Part shown: positions 21,211-32,149 of the stretch, one piece after another
Layout: each line of letters opens with the position of its first letter
Numbering within the stretch: the first letter of the stretch is position 1
Origin: Brachynemurus nebulosus
Lineage: Eukaryota; Arthropoda; Insecta; Neuroptera; Myrmeleontidae
DNA: 64,000 nt
Assembly: GCA_035578155.1 (NCBI GenBank)
Contig: JAPWDM010000015.1
Location: 3,788,001 to 3,852,000, forward strand
Reading direction: 5' to 3'
Notes under the pieces: model-generated
Told to the model about the DNA's origin: nothing
Databases searched by the model: none
What the model saw: the letters and a program-made list of their open reading frames with translations, nothing else
Program-made: the position numbers and the translations under genes

Positions 21211-23460
21211 TTAAAGATTTACAGAAAAATAAGAAACAGATTTAAAAAAGAAAATTTTCTTCATAATCCGAATCAGCGTTCGACGTCTCTGACTCATCAG
21301 TACGGCTACTACTTGCTCTATAATACTTTCAAATAGTGGTGCGGTTGGAACTTTCAGTAGCTCTAAAACATCCTTGGATAAAGATTTAAGTGGTTTTTGT
21401 GGTATAGGTCGACAAGAAGAAATAAGTGGATCACTCATTTCTAAAAACCGCTTAAAAACATCTTCCATGGTTTTTTCCCTGAAATTTTTGCGCGCAAAAC
21501 GGAATTCTCTAAATAATTTGTTGCAAGCCTCTTGGGCCTCTTCGGATAGCTGACCAATTGGTAAAATGGAATTCCCAATTATATCTTTTCCGTGTATCAA
21601 TAGCTTGTGTGCAGCAGTGGGCATATAATACCATGAGTATAGCTCAACGTATTTGCGAGCTGTTTCTAAAGCATACTTATTGTAAGCCTCAATGTCAATT
21701 TCATAACCACATGATATCATTTGCAGTATGATATAGAAACGATCGATTAGATTTTTGTCCAAGCCAGTAATTTCCGCTGAAATTTGTGAATTTTGAAAAA
21801 AAGCTCGCGCCGTATTTCCGTCATTTGAGCTGCCAGCTCCTGCTTTCGGCATATCAACGGTCAAGTGTAATTTTTTCTTGAAACCAAGTTGTATATTTTT
21901 CTTGGTAGTTTCAAATGTTTTTTTCATCTCTTCTTCTTTTTTTTTGCATTTTCCAACACCTGATATCTAATTTATAAGAGATGTGCAGTAGGCATTCAAA
22001 GCACCTAATCCAAGCATGAAGAGTTGAAAGTCCGAAATTAAACATGGAATCCCGGACAGGCACTTCCAACATTTTATCTAAATCATTAAAATGTGAAATT
22101 GACTCAGAGCAAACGAAGCAGCGTTGAGTAGATTTCCATTCGGTTAAGGAATTGCACACTTTTTGATCTATCATAGACAAACACAACACAAATTTCACAT
22201 TAACTAGTTTTCTATGAGCAACTGCTGAATAAGGCTGCAGTTTATCTATTTGTTTTGAAACACTATCCCTTGTTTCTTTAACTAATTGATCGGTTTTCTT
22301 GGCAAATCGCATGTTTATCGGTCTGCAATATCTTGGTGAAGATGACCTTGCATTTTTCCAAACGATAACTTTTTCACCTGTTAATTGATTTTCATAAAAT
22401 AATTGTAAAGGTACAAAAGCCGTAAAAAACAGATTATTATCGGATTTATCGCCATTTATAAATACTGTGACCAGAGTTACCATCCATACCCCACTTGGCC
22501 ACTGAAGTTAGACTTTGCAGTTGTTCTTCAGCTAAACGAGCAATCACATCGGTTTGACTTTCAATGATGCGCTGAACCGTATGATGAAGGAGTGGCTCCA
22601 TGTTTATCTCCGCGCTATCCTGCGTTATATTTATTTTTCCTGTAGGATAACATTGTCGTCGAGCTTTTCTTAAATTTTTGACCGATGGAAACATTTGACA
22701 AGATCGGGCTAAGCATATATTTCTTAACTGCTGACACTTATTTCTTGAGAACTTTAATTCAATGTACACAGACACTGATTCATTGGGAGTCAAGTTCTTA
22801 TGCTCAACATCCAGTAATTTTATAGACTGCCGATATTTCGTCGCCTTACTAGGACTCCCAAAAACTGTATTTTTTACTATATGAGCAGCATCTATTTTAC
22901 TTTCTTGTAAATTCATGTGCGTGGCATATGTAAGTTCTTCCGTCGAAGTATTCACTCGCAGATTTTGAACTTTTCGACATTTCGATGTTTCTGAACTTTT
23001 TCCAAAGTCACATTGTGGTCGACCAAGAGATGCAGGTGTCTTCGGTGTGCTTAAGTCAGATTCTTGTTCAGTAAACTTTTCTGATTCTCTTCGCAAAGAG
23101 GCACGAATGTCTGCCAAAAAGTAAAAATCATTATTTGGACATGTAACATCGAGCAAACATTGAGTTAATTATGAAATTCTTTTTTTAATAAATACCTCCA
23201 ACCATGTTTCATTGTTTTCTAAAAAACGTTTTCAAATCGTTTGCTTGACTACCACTTATCTCTCATCCTAGACATCAACGATTTTAATAAAAGTTTACTT
23301 TTTTCTGTCAGAGTAAATTGTGGGCATTTTAGATTTGATTGCATATGTAGTTCAATTGTTTGGAAAACCTCAGCAGAGTCGGCATTTAAATGAGATTTAA
23401 GTAAATTAAATATCTCTAATCTTGTTAATCCATTTGCTTTTTTATTACTGGAATCTAAAA
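21211..23460 (-). pseudogene. Transposase of the 8.5 kb DNA transposon (frameshifted)
   Basis: Collinear minus-strand pieces. An upstream exon-like stretch (~23,180-23,460) contains one in-frame stop. 22,446-23,156 (236 aa) ends near SVAKWGMDG. 21,911-22,483 (190 aa) includes FVPLQLFYENQLTGEKVIVW, RYCRPINMRF, a CFVCSES Cys pair and FGLSTLHAWIRCFECLLH. 21,211-21,927 (238 aa) includes DMPKAGAGSSNDGNTARAFF and LLPIGQLSEEAQEACNKLFR-type residues. I recognise this as a multi-copy transposon protein common in arthropods and cnidarians but cannot name the superfamily. Breaks: a frame change near 22,460 and another at the T9 run near 21,940. It lies near the right end of the element, as expected for its enzyme. 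Confidence 0.7.
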
Positions 23461-24447
23461 AAAAATTGCTGTGTAAATATTATTTATAAATACTTTTATT
23501 TTAGATATTAATCATTGTAACATAAATTTCTAAAGAAGAGCGAAATATGATAAGGGACAGCGTAAATAAAATTTGTAATTCAATGCAGGGTAGAATGAAA
23601 GAACGAGAAAGAATGACGGGGAAAGAGTGAACAAGATGTATTATAAACATAGAGCAAGAAGAGAGAGTGAGCAAGCAAGATACAACGATATATGCGTAAG
23701 GAGTTCAGAACGAAGGCCAGGTAGAGGGGATAAGAAAGAAAAAGAAAGCGTACGAGAGAGAAAAAGGAGCCAGCTAAAAGAGGACAGATATATTGTACAC
23801 CAAGAGATATTGGTATGTAGTGGACGAGAAGCAAAGCCGTAATTTTCTATGTATTTGTGTGCAACATGAACAGGGGCCTCTTGACGCCATAAACACGTGC
23901 TTGCACTAGAAATTCAATTTAAAAAAATGGGTAGCTGGAGGCAGCTGGATTTTGGATATTTTATTTGTCATGCATTAAACTACAGTTTCCTATTAATTTG
24001 AAAATTTGAAGGTGTCACCATGTGTTACTTTTTTTGTTTTTACTTTGAAAATTTTTTTTGGGGAAATTTTATACAAAAAAACATGCATATAACTTCATAA
24101 CCTGTAATTTTATATTTAAATTTATGTTATTTTACGAGTGATTGACATATTTTACTCACCAATAGCTTCTGATTCCATTTTGTTCCAACGGAATTGATAA
24201 TAATTTGTAAAAACTGTGCTTCTTTTAAAAAAGATTTTTTTATTCTGCCGTAACGACCCAACACATATACTCGCTCGAACACTACTTTTACACTGTCGTC
24301 TGTACAACAGTAGTTGGTTTCAGCGCTTACTATAGTTGGATTCTGCCTCCCTGGGGTCTACTGTGACCAATAGTAAGTCGAAAAATCCCTATTTTAGACT
24401 TTCATTTTTGGGACTTTTGGCCAGGTTTTTTGCATTTGGCCCCACTG
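23461..24447. other. Right subterminal part of the transposon; purine-rich tract
   Basis: 23,590-23,830 is strongly purine-rich on the plus strand (GAGAGAAAAAGGAGC style), which opens spurious frames on both strands. 24,100-24,447 runs to the terminal repeat. No gene. Confidence 0.5.
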
Positions 24448-26240
24448 TATGTATGTTTTATTTCGGTTGTGAATAAGGCGGTAGAGCTCGAGCAGAGTTG
24501 AGTGGAATCGTTCTACCGGGGAGTTCGAGTTTGAACTCCTAACAGATGTTGTGTGGATTTCTATATTGTTTTGTTCACAAAATTGTCGGAATCGTATTAA
24601 TTCGAATTCCTTTCTCTGAGTCTACCACTAGTAATTTTAGTGTCCATATGAGGATATGAACTGTGCAAATGATTCTAATATATTCGGAGTATTGCGGGAT
24701 TCGAGAACGTATGCTTGACCGAATCGAGAGAATTTATCTATTATGGTTAGGAATTTAGGAATGTAGAAAATATCGATATGGCATATTTTCACAGGTTTGG
24801 ATGGGATTTGTGTTAATTCGAGTTCTTGTTTTGGTGGATGTCTATCATATTTATTTTCATTACATAATTTACAATTGTTTATAAAAAAGGAGATTTTTGA
24901 TTTAAGATTTGGAAAGTAGTGTTCGCGTCATAGGTGCTCAAGGGTTTCGTTTATACCGCGATGGTTCGAGTCATGGTATTTGTGTATTAGTGCATCCTGT
25001 TCGTCTTCTTCTAGTACATCTTTAAGGAATTTGGTTGCTCTAATTATTTTATATTGTTTGCCTTGTGAAAAGTATTGAGAGTAGATATCCTGAATTTTTA
25101 AGAGTAACTCGTCGTCGGGACAATATAATGGTATCATCTGTCTTGGGGGTATAAATTCCTTGATTAGGTCTATTAATTGTTGTTCTGTAAAGTCCGGATA
25201 CGTCATGGTTATTTGTCGTTTGTTCTTAAAGTCGTTTGTCCTTACGTATTTCGTCTGGGTGCGGGTGTCGCTTTTTATACTATCAACTGATTTTTGAAAT
25301 CGTTAAGAGGATTTTCTGCTATTCGAATGTATAACGTATCGTCTTCCTGTGCACTATGTACAGTTGCGGTTGACGTACTTTTGGATGATTGTGTTTTATT
25401 GGTGAGTTGTGTATTAATAGTGGATTGTGTGCTGGTGGTAGATTGTGTATCCATAGGGTTAGCATCTACTATTACTAGTGATAGGGCGTCAGCATTGGCG
25501 TTATATTTACACGGTTTGTATATTGGTGTAAAGTTGAATGCGGCCAATTTTAGCTTTCATTTGATTAATTTGCTGTTTGGTTCCTTTAGGCTTATGACCC
25601 GTGTCAATGGTTTATGGTCAGTTACTAATTGAATTTTCTTCCGAAAAGATATGGCCTAAAGTATTTGGTTGCCCAGATTATTGCTAGCAGTTCTTTTTCT
25701 GTAGTTGAATACTTTTGTTCAATGTCGGTCAAAGTACGAGAAGCGTAACATATCGGACGGTCCTGACCAATAGGTCCTTGTGACAGCACTGTCCCAATTG
25801 CTATGTTGCTGACATCTGTCGTGAGGATAAATTCTCTTGAAAAGTTAGGATACGCTAATATTGGGTCATGTGTTAACAAATCTTTGACTAAGTTAAAACT
25901 CTTTATAAAATCTGGGGTATGTTAAACTGATTCTCCCTTTTTTAAACACTTGGTCATGAGCTTCGTGATTTGTGCGAAGTCTTTAATGAATTTCCTATAG
26001 TAACTAACTAGACCTAAGAATGCTTTAATTTCTTTTTGTGATTTAGGGATAGGAAATTTCTGTATGACTCTAATTTTTTCGGGGTTAGGCTTGATTCCTT
26101 CTTCGGATACCATATGCCCTAAAAATCCGGTTTCCTTTTTAAGAAGTTGCTTTTGTCTCATACTAATCATATTGCTACCTGTGTCCATTGGGGTTGCTTT
26201 GAATGGTCCTGATTGTTGAGATTTAGGAAATGAAAAGTTT
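24448..26240 (-). pseudogene. pol: Ty3/gypsy pol (RT thumb, RNase H, integrase N-terminal half)
   Basis: Minus-strand order. 25,922-26,188 is the RT thumb ([32 protein letters not shown]). 25,625-25,879 is RNase H (ILTTDVSNIAIGTVLSQG, YASRTLTDIEQKYSTTEKEL). 25,275-25,547 is a linker rich in Ser/Thr. 24,928-25,206 is the integrase zinc domain (HKYHDSNHRG). 24,450-24,930, in shifted frames, holds the catalytic core with a VERFHSTL glutamate motif. Protease and the RT palm with its YxDD motif are missing: the frame passes from gag-end residues (MDTGSN) straight to the RT thumb near 26,140-26,190. The rest of the integrase lies at 15,716-15,952. Confidence 0.8.
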
Positions 26241-26251
26241 TGCTTGGATAG

Positions 26252-27179
26252 TTAAGGAATATGTAGTGTGTGTTGTATGGTTTGTTGGGGTTGTGTAAAT
26301 TTATGAATGTTTTGATTGATTGGTAAGTGACATGTGTGCATTATGTTTGTGTTGGTATGGAATGATTTAAGTGTTATAATTTTGTTCTGAATAGGTTTGT
26401 TCTGATATGATTGTCCCCTTTGGTGGTGGTGGATATTCTGTTCCTTGATGGCATATTCGAAGGCCATCTGAATTGTATCTGGGTTTCTGGCCCTAACTAC
26501 TGAACCGATAGGTTCTTTCAAACGAGCTAGAAACACGTCTTTTGTCAAGGTTCTGTATAAGTTGATTTTTGAATTTATTGTATTAATATCTGTTTCGCTT
26601 AATTTAGTAAAGTTAGAGATTGATGCAAGAATTTCGATAACGTGAGAATAGAATTTTTTGGTTCGGTCCCTGACGTAATGAATGTAAGTCTCTAATTAAA
26701 GTAGTTTCGTTTCTTTTATCTGCATACTGAGAAATTAGGTTACTTTTTATGCTATTCCAATTTATTGGCGTGCCATGCATATTTAGTACTTCGTTGGCTT
26801 CACCAACTATTTTGTTTCGTATGGCCCTAACCCACATTTTACCATAGCCTTATGTCCACTCCATGGTGACACAGCTTATTATTTCTTCTACATTTTCGAT
26901 AAAGTCGTGTAAAGCACGGAGGTTACCATTAAATTCTGGGAGATTTTTAATTGGGTCTGGGATTTTGAATGCTTCTAATATTTGCGTAATACCGGTTATA
27001 GCTTCGTTAATCATTTCTAGATTATTTTCTCCTTCTTTTGAGAGGTTGTTTTTTAATACGAAATTATTTGAATTTGTCTCCTTACTAATTCTATCTAAAC
27101 TACTATGAACGTCGGAACCGCGATACCGATGTTTCGAGCTCGGCAACTGCATTTCCTGCGCTGGGGTTGCGAGGGACAC
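26252..27179 (-). pseudogene. gag: Ty3/gypsy gag, three frame-broken pieces
   Basis: 26,850-27,179 (109 aa), 26,613-26,837 (74 aa) and 26,252-26,548 (98 aa) are collinear. The first has IPDPIKNLPEFNGNLRALHDF and the second has INWNSIKSNLISQYADKRNE, both typical of errantivirus capsid. The third is His/Gln-rich and leads into the pol junction. Gag would form the virus-like particle. Stop codons and frame changes show it is dead. Confidence 0.7.
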
Positions 27180-27452
27180 TTGTGGTTAAGTAAGGTTTAG
27201 AGCTCTTGCTAGGGGTTCTGAGGGATTTAGGCATAGCAAAGCAGCAAATAAGAAAGAACTATTTACTTACAGTAAACCGCTGTAGATTCTTCCTTTTGCT
27301 GTTTCCATAGGTCCGTATCCACACGTACCGTCGGTATTTGCGTTGTGAACCACCACACATGATATTCCTTCAAGTTTGAGTTTACCGCACAATAAACTGT
27401 TGTTCGGGACTCACGATTCACGTATATTACTTTAACGACGGTACTTGCGGAT

Positions 27453-27468
27453 CCTACCGACTGCGCCA
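27453..27468 (-). promoter_or_regulatory. Primer-binding site (tRNA-Ser type)
   Basis: On the minus strand TGGCGCAGTCGGTAGG directly follows the LTR end and precedes the gag leader. It is complementary to the 3' end of a tRNA-Ser (…CGACTGCGCCA) and matches the binding site used by 17.6/297-type errantiviruses. It fixes the orientation and 5' end of the element. Confidence 0.75.
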
Positions 27469-27720
27469 ATTACGTTTCACGATAAACGAAACTTAACAAA
27501 AAAAAATTTATTTATTTAATTATACAAAGTTTTACAGAGATTGTTACAACAATTGTTGTAACAATTAGAGCTCTAAATACAATTACTGACTAAACAAGTA
27601 TCGTCAACTGGTTGGATATTCATTCCTTTTATATCAGTTGATGATGCTTTTACAATTACAAAACGTGCCAAAACACGCTTATAGAACAGTTCGTGCTGTT
27701 TTAAAAAATAATCTTTGTTT
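27469..27720 (-). mobile_element. 5' LTR of the errantivirus-type element
   Basis: On the minus strand the block contains TATAAAAG (near 27,628) and overlapping AATAAA signals, and ends with AATT before the primer-binding site. The palindrome ATTGTTACAACAATTGTTGTAACAAT lies at 27,540-27,566. The upstream boundary is set by the Penelope fragment at 27,725 and is therefore approximate. Confidence 0.55.
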
Positions 27721-27724
27721 TGGT

Positions 27725-27972
27725 TCAGAAATTGCTATTACTTACAAAAGTTATTATTTCTATATTTATATATAGGGTTTCTGAAATTTGACGTCTATGG
27801 TAATTCGGTTCACAATCAAGAACTTGAGTTTGTTCCAAGTTAAAATTGTGTGAGTTGTTATATGTGTGTAACTGTAGTCCCGTTGAGTTAAGTCCTGTTT
27901 TGATTTGGTACTCGTGTGTATAAATTCTATCTGGGAGCTTATTTTTTGTTTGACCTATGTATTTTTTTGGGC
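27725..27972 (-). pseudogene. Penelope-like element GIY-YIG endonuclease fragment
   Basis: The last ~80 residues of this minus frame read KKYIGQTKNKLPDRIYTHEY...HTYNNSHNF...NYHRRQISETLYI. This is the C-terminal GIY-YIG nuclease of Penelope retroelements (Y-I-G, the Arg in DRI, and the Glu of ISE). The reverse transcriptase that should precede it is absent. Upstream the frame runs into the dispersed repeat copy B, so this is a truncated 3' end. Confidence 0.65.
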
Positions 27973-28520
27973 GCAACTTCGAACGTAACTTCCAAGGTGG
28001 ATTCGGTGCACGTACAGTCACTAGTAGTGTGTTTGACTGGTGTGAATTTTTGTTTTTATTTTTTGATTCCCGGCAAACGAAGTACATCTTCTTTACCTAC
28101 AGTGAAACTTGTTAATATGGCCCAAATACCAATAATTGTAGGCGACATTGTGTTGGCCTATTCCTTCACACATACATTGTTTGACAGAAGACAGACTAAA
28201 TCGATATCCACTGACTTCTAAAACGGCTTGGCATACCACAACTTTGACTCGACAATCGTTACTGGACAATTTGTAATTTTTCCAATCTTAACATTAGCAG
28301 TAGTATTTTCAGAAAATTAAGTGTGTCATCGTTCCCATAGTCCAGTTTACAATCTGATCAATTAACTCTCCGCATTACATACAACAGTATATTAAACCGA
28401 TTGTCCCTACTAGTAAATAACAGTAGGTAAAAAAAAAAAAATAAAATTGATTAAGCAACGGACAGGCAGAACAATCAGTAAACTCAAATGAGTCATTTAT
28501 AAAATCAGTTATGTAAATCG
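27973..28520 (+). repeat. Dispersed repeat, copy B
   Basis: Same orientation and near-identical to 12,740-13,287. It joins the Penelope GIY-YIG fragment on its left and continues past the homology into a T-rich tract at 28,660-28,725. Confidence 0.7.
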
Positions 28521-28629
28521 GTAAAATTTGAGTATTTGACACGATGATAAGGTGAGGAATTGGGTAAGCAAGTATGTAATAAAAAGGAATGTGGCCACGA
28601 TTTGAGTTGTTCAAGAACACGACGAGAAT

Positions 28630-29075
28630 GAGGGGGAATGGGCTCAGCAGTTCCCTCAAAAAAAAAATTTAATTGGTACAAATAAAGAAAACTTTGTTTT
28701 TTTTTAAAAAAAAAAAAAAAAAATTAGCAGTAATTGAAATTATGTTACCGACAGGAGTACAACAGAATAAGAAAAAATTATCGTTGAGGTTTCGAGAAGA
28801 AATGATCAGCAATCCCCTCTGACCAAACAAAAAAAAATAAAATGAACCAAATTTAGAATCACCAGTCTTGAAAAAAGAAAATGCAAAAAAAAAGGGGAAA
28901 TGGGCTCAGCAGGCCCCTCTTTTTTTCTCTCAATCAAAACAGTTCAACTTCAAATGGTACATGTCAACACAAAAAAAACAACATAACACAATAAAAGTGT
29001 ATAAGAACATATTCCTGGGCAACAAAGATAAAAAAGTAAAAAGGGGACAAATGGGTTCAGCAGACCCCCCTAAAA
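28630..29075 (+). repeat. Irregular repeats of GGGCTCAGCAGNCCCCTC next to A-rich tracts
   Basis: Near-copies at about 28,635, 28,797, 28,891 and 29,043, each flanked by poly-A or poly-T tracts (for example GGGGAAATGGGCTCAGCAGG). They look like repeated insertion or duplication of a short A-rich retroposed unit. No gene. Confidence 0.5.
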
Positions 29076-29184
29076 AATGATGTTAAATGTATAGGACAAA
29101 AAAAACAGTATGTAATCACGACTCTCAAAAAAACTTCTACTTTATGAAAGAAACAAAGTCCAATAAGAAAACAACAAAAGACAA

Positions 29185-29475
29185 TTTCACGCGTATCGCA
29201 ATGTGTACGACAGGGTATCGTATCACCAACCTTTTGCAATGCACACTAAGGTGCACGCGGAGGCGACCCGGATAAAATCCAACGACTAACATACAAATTA
29301 TGCCGTAAGCATTACAACTAAAACGGTACAGTCCGAGTACCAACCGCCTGCTAATAACCGCATAATCAGGATTTTCTCCAGCACCCCAGTCGGTTGTTAT
29401 TTTAGTCACCTTTTACGACAAGCAGAACTTACTGTGGGGAAATTCTGCAAAGTGAAGCCCTCATCCCCCCTCATG
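29185..29475 (-). mobile_element. Probable non-LTR retrotransposon 3' end
   Basis: The minus strand reads GTCGTAAAAGGTGACTAAAA...CCGACTGGGGTGCTGGAG, then GGATTTTATCCGGGTCGCC. I recall these words from conserved 3' regions of insect non-LTR elements. The block is more GC-rich than its surroundings. No ORF. Confidence 0.35.
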
Positions 29476-30374
29476 TTTGACAGGGAGTTTATTATTATTA
29501 TTATTCTTTATTTTTTTTTACCCTTCTCTGCTGCGAAGGTAACAGGGTTTTACTGTACTCCCTATATTTTTAATTTTAATAGGTATTTATTTTATTCTAT
29601 TTTTTTTTTCACTACATAGATTCATACGCTATGTCACTCATTAACTGTATTTATTTTATACCATCATATGATTGTGTTATGTTGTTAATTAATAGTTATA
29701 GTCCGGAATGGATAGTGTAAGTCATAAATTATCCTGTCAAAATTAAATTATCTCCAGGAACGTAAAAACAGGGATGGGGGGCCAAAAATGATAGTAAATT
29801 GTAACTTCAAAATTTATAGTATTTTCATTATTTAAGTTATTATTAGGTTTACGCAAGATAAATGGTTCACTTTCAGTGAAGGGTAGCTCGCTTTTTTGAC
29901 ATAATAGTACAAACAGATGCTGTATCGTACAAATTTTTATACTATTTTACAACAATAGGAAATTGTTTATTAAGAAGTTCACAATTAGTATTTTTTAATA
30001 TTGATACAGCCCCATACGACGTAATGTCTACGATTGCTATGAGATAACCTTAAAGATGCAAGGGTGGATATTCTGTACATGAATACGTATGTATGTAGAA
30101 CGCGTTCTACTACTTCTGACTACCTACATATTTTACCTATACCTATGTATCCATACTCACAATCAATTTATCAATTTAATGCGACGCACCATCAATGGCA
30201 CCACTTGGTACATCCATACATATATTTATACTATTTGCAATCTGTTTTCGATCGAAAGACTTTGATAACGAAAATTTATAGTAAATGTTATATATTTGAA
30301 AGAATACTTCCTTTCCTTATATCGTCCATTTTGTAAATATCGTTATTTTCGATATCGATAATTTTCGATTAGTA

Positions 30375-30885
30375 GGTTTTCAAGTAGGTTTTGACAGTCG
30401 CAATTCGCTCAGAATACCCACAATTTGCTTCGCTTAAGCCTTCAAAATTTCGTTATTTTTGAGCTACGACGCACCGTTTAGGAGATATTTACGATTAAAG
30501 TTTTCGATAGCGAAAGTTACCGAAAAGTAGTTTTTAAAAAATTGTTCTGTATCTGGCCAAGTCAATGGGACAAACAGTGCCTAAATTAACTAGTTATAAC
30601 CAATTTATGACAAGTTACTCGGTATCGATAATTTTCGATAACGAAAAGTAGGTTTTGACATTCGCAATACGTTCGGTATACCCACAACTTGCTTCGCTTA
30701 AGCCTTCAAAAATTTCGTTATTTTTGAGCTACGACGCATCGTTTAGGAGATATTTACGGTTAAAGTTTTCGATAGCGAAAGTTAACGATTTGTCATTTTT
30801 TAAAAAATACACTATCGTTGACTAAATCAATGGGACTAATGGGGCCTAATTAATCAATTATAACCAGTTTATGATAAATAATTCG
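30375..30885 (+). repeat. Two tandem ~260 bp copies
   Basis: Starting near 30,375 and 30,640. Both contain CTTCGCTTAAGCCTTCAAAA, GAGCTACGACGCANCGTTTA and TTTTCGATAGCGAAAGTTA, with scattered substitutions. Confidence 0.8.
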
Positions 30886-31113
30886 TTATATTTGCTAGTT
30901 TGCGAACAGAACATTTTGAAACTTTTGTTAAATATCTTTATTTAGCTTTTATTTCAATAATTCTTCTAATAGTGATAAATTGGTTTTTGGACATCTTTAT
31001 TAATTTTCGGACAGAAATTTTTGTCAAATTTTCCCACCTGTATTCAACTTGTTTTTCGATGATTAAACAACTGGTGAAGTCGATTTTTCGATTTCTTTGC
31101 TGATTTCCAGTTA

Positions 31114-31126
31114 GAACATTCTCGAA
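31114..31126 (+). promoter_or_regulatory. Perfect three-unit heat-shock element
   Basis: GAAcaTTCtcGAA, the HSF trimer consensus nGAAnnTTCnnGAAn. Confidence 0.6.
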
Positions 31127-31216
31127 CTTTCGTTAAATTTCGCTACATGGATCCTTTTTAAATAACTAATTCGATGGTGAAATCAAGTTTCGGATATCTT
31201 ATCTGATGTTCAGATA

Positions 31217-31229
31217 GAATATTCTAGAA
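31217..31229 (+). promoter_or_regulatory. Perfect three-unit heat-shock element
   Basis: GAAtaTTCtaGAA, 103 bp after the previous one. Confidence 0.6.
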
Positions 31230-31319
31230 CTTTTACCGAATTTCATTTTTTGGTAACTTTTTTGATGAACAATCTGATGGTGATGTCAAATTTTCAATAA
31301 TTTTTCTGATTTCCAAAAA

Positions 31320-31332
31320 GAATATTCTGGAA
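31320..31332 (+). promoter_or_regulatory. Perfect three-unit heat-shock element
   Basis: GAAtaTTCtgGAA, 103 bp after the previous one. Confidence 0.6.
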
Positions 31333-31409
31333 CTTTTTCTAAATATATCGGTACCTACTTGGTAAATCCAATGATTAAGGATTTTTTATATCTTTTCTGA
31401 TTATTGAAA

Positions 31410-31422
31410 GAATATTCTAGAA
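31410..31422 (+). promoter_or_regulatory. Perfect three-unit heat-shock element
   Basis: GAAtaTTCtaGAA, 90 bp after the previous one. Confidence 0.6.
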
Positions 31423-32149
31423 CTTTTGCCAGATTTCGCTATTCAAACATCTTTTCGATGACCAACCCAGTGGTGAAATCGAATTATGTAATAGTTTTAA
31501 TTTATCTGTATCTTTGTACAAGAAATATATCCTTATAAAAATTTACAAGAGTACGCTCCTCTCAGATATGTTTTTTCAACAATTCAATTTTTTGACAGGA
31601 TGATTTATAGTTTCAGTGTATGGAAAAAAATTTTTTCTTCAGGTAGGTGTTTACATAACTCACATGCAGTTGATCAAATTAAAGTGTGTTCCTTCGTCGC
31701 GCCAGCGATGTTACAAACTTAAATTGAGCGACTATATTGTTTATATCAAATTTTATTGCTTTCAAAACAAAGTATATTTGTAGAGTACCTGTTTAGTTCC
31801 TGTCACCCAAACTATAAAGCGCATTTAGAAAAACTTGGTAAATGTATTTATGAAAAGTAGATAGATTATGTGCCGCTTCTAACGAATGGTGATACGTTTT
31901 TTCGGCAATTTTGACAGGATAATTTACGATTTGCACTATCCATTCCGGACTATATTAATAGTTGCAATAATAACCTTGAACTAATTTCTTTTTGAGTTTT
32001 GATGATTGAGAAATATTTTTCTTTCAAAGTATACCTGCTAGGGAAATAATTAAAACAGTATGTATCCCTTTTTTGCGTTTACAAAATAATTTGTTTTTAC
32101 TTATTATTAATTATTTTCTTTTTTTAATTGTTTAAATTGCTTTTGGTAA

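Larger units (their letters stand above)
15968..24447. mobile_element. 8.5 kb DNA transposon inserted in gypsy integrase
   Basis: Terminal inverted repeats of about 36 bp match perfectly: left CAGTGGGGCCAAATGC... and right ...GCATTTGGCCCCACTG, continuing through CCTGGCCAAAAGT. It carries a minus-strand transposase (21,211-23,460) near the right end and an inner inverted-repeat block with a tRNA array on the left. It interrupts a gypsy integrase reading frame. TGTAT occurs next to both ends but not flush with them, so the target duplication and superfamily are unresolved. Confidence 0.8.
30900..31500 (+). repeat. ~103 bp degenerate array carrying heat-shock elements
   Basis: Six units anchored at 30,909, 31,013, 31,114, 31,217, 31,320 and 31,410. 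Each has an AGAA..TTC..GAACTTTT block followed about 50 bp later by GATGGTGAARTC-like words. The first two units have lost the regular GAA/TTC pattern and the last four keep it. Confidence 0.7.
29697..31954. mobile_element. 2.26 kb non-autonomous DNA transposon with 8 bp TSD
   Basis: About 50 bp terminal inverted repeats: left TATAGTCCGGAATGGATAGT... and right the complement ...CCATTCCGGACTATA, with a few mismatches inside. Both ends are flanked by TTAATAGT (29,689-29,696 and 31,955-31,962), an 8 bp target duplication as in hAT-type insertions. No transposase is present. The interior is made of two tandem ~260 bp copies and a ~103 bp degenerate array. Confidence 0.85.

Noticed and set aside
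23580..23842. Arg/Glu/Lys-rich 71 aa and hydrophobic 84 aa ORFs
   Set aside because: They are the two strands of a purine-rich tract inside the transposon; composition alone explains them.
27263..27469. 68 aa ORF starting at the primer-binding site
   Set aside because: Its first residues are the translated primer-binding site with no real ATG; it is the gag leader.
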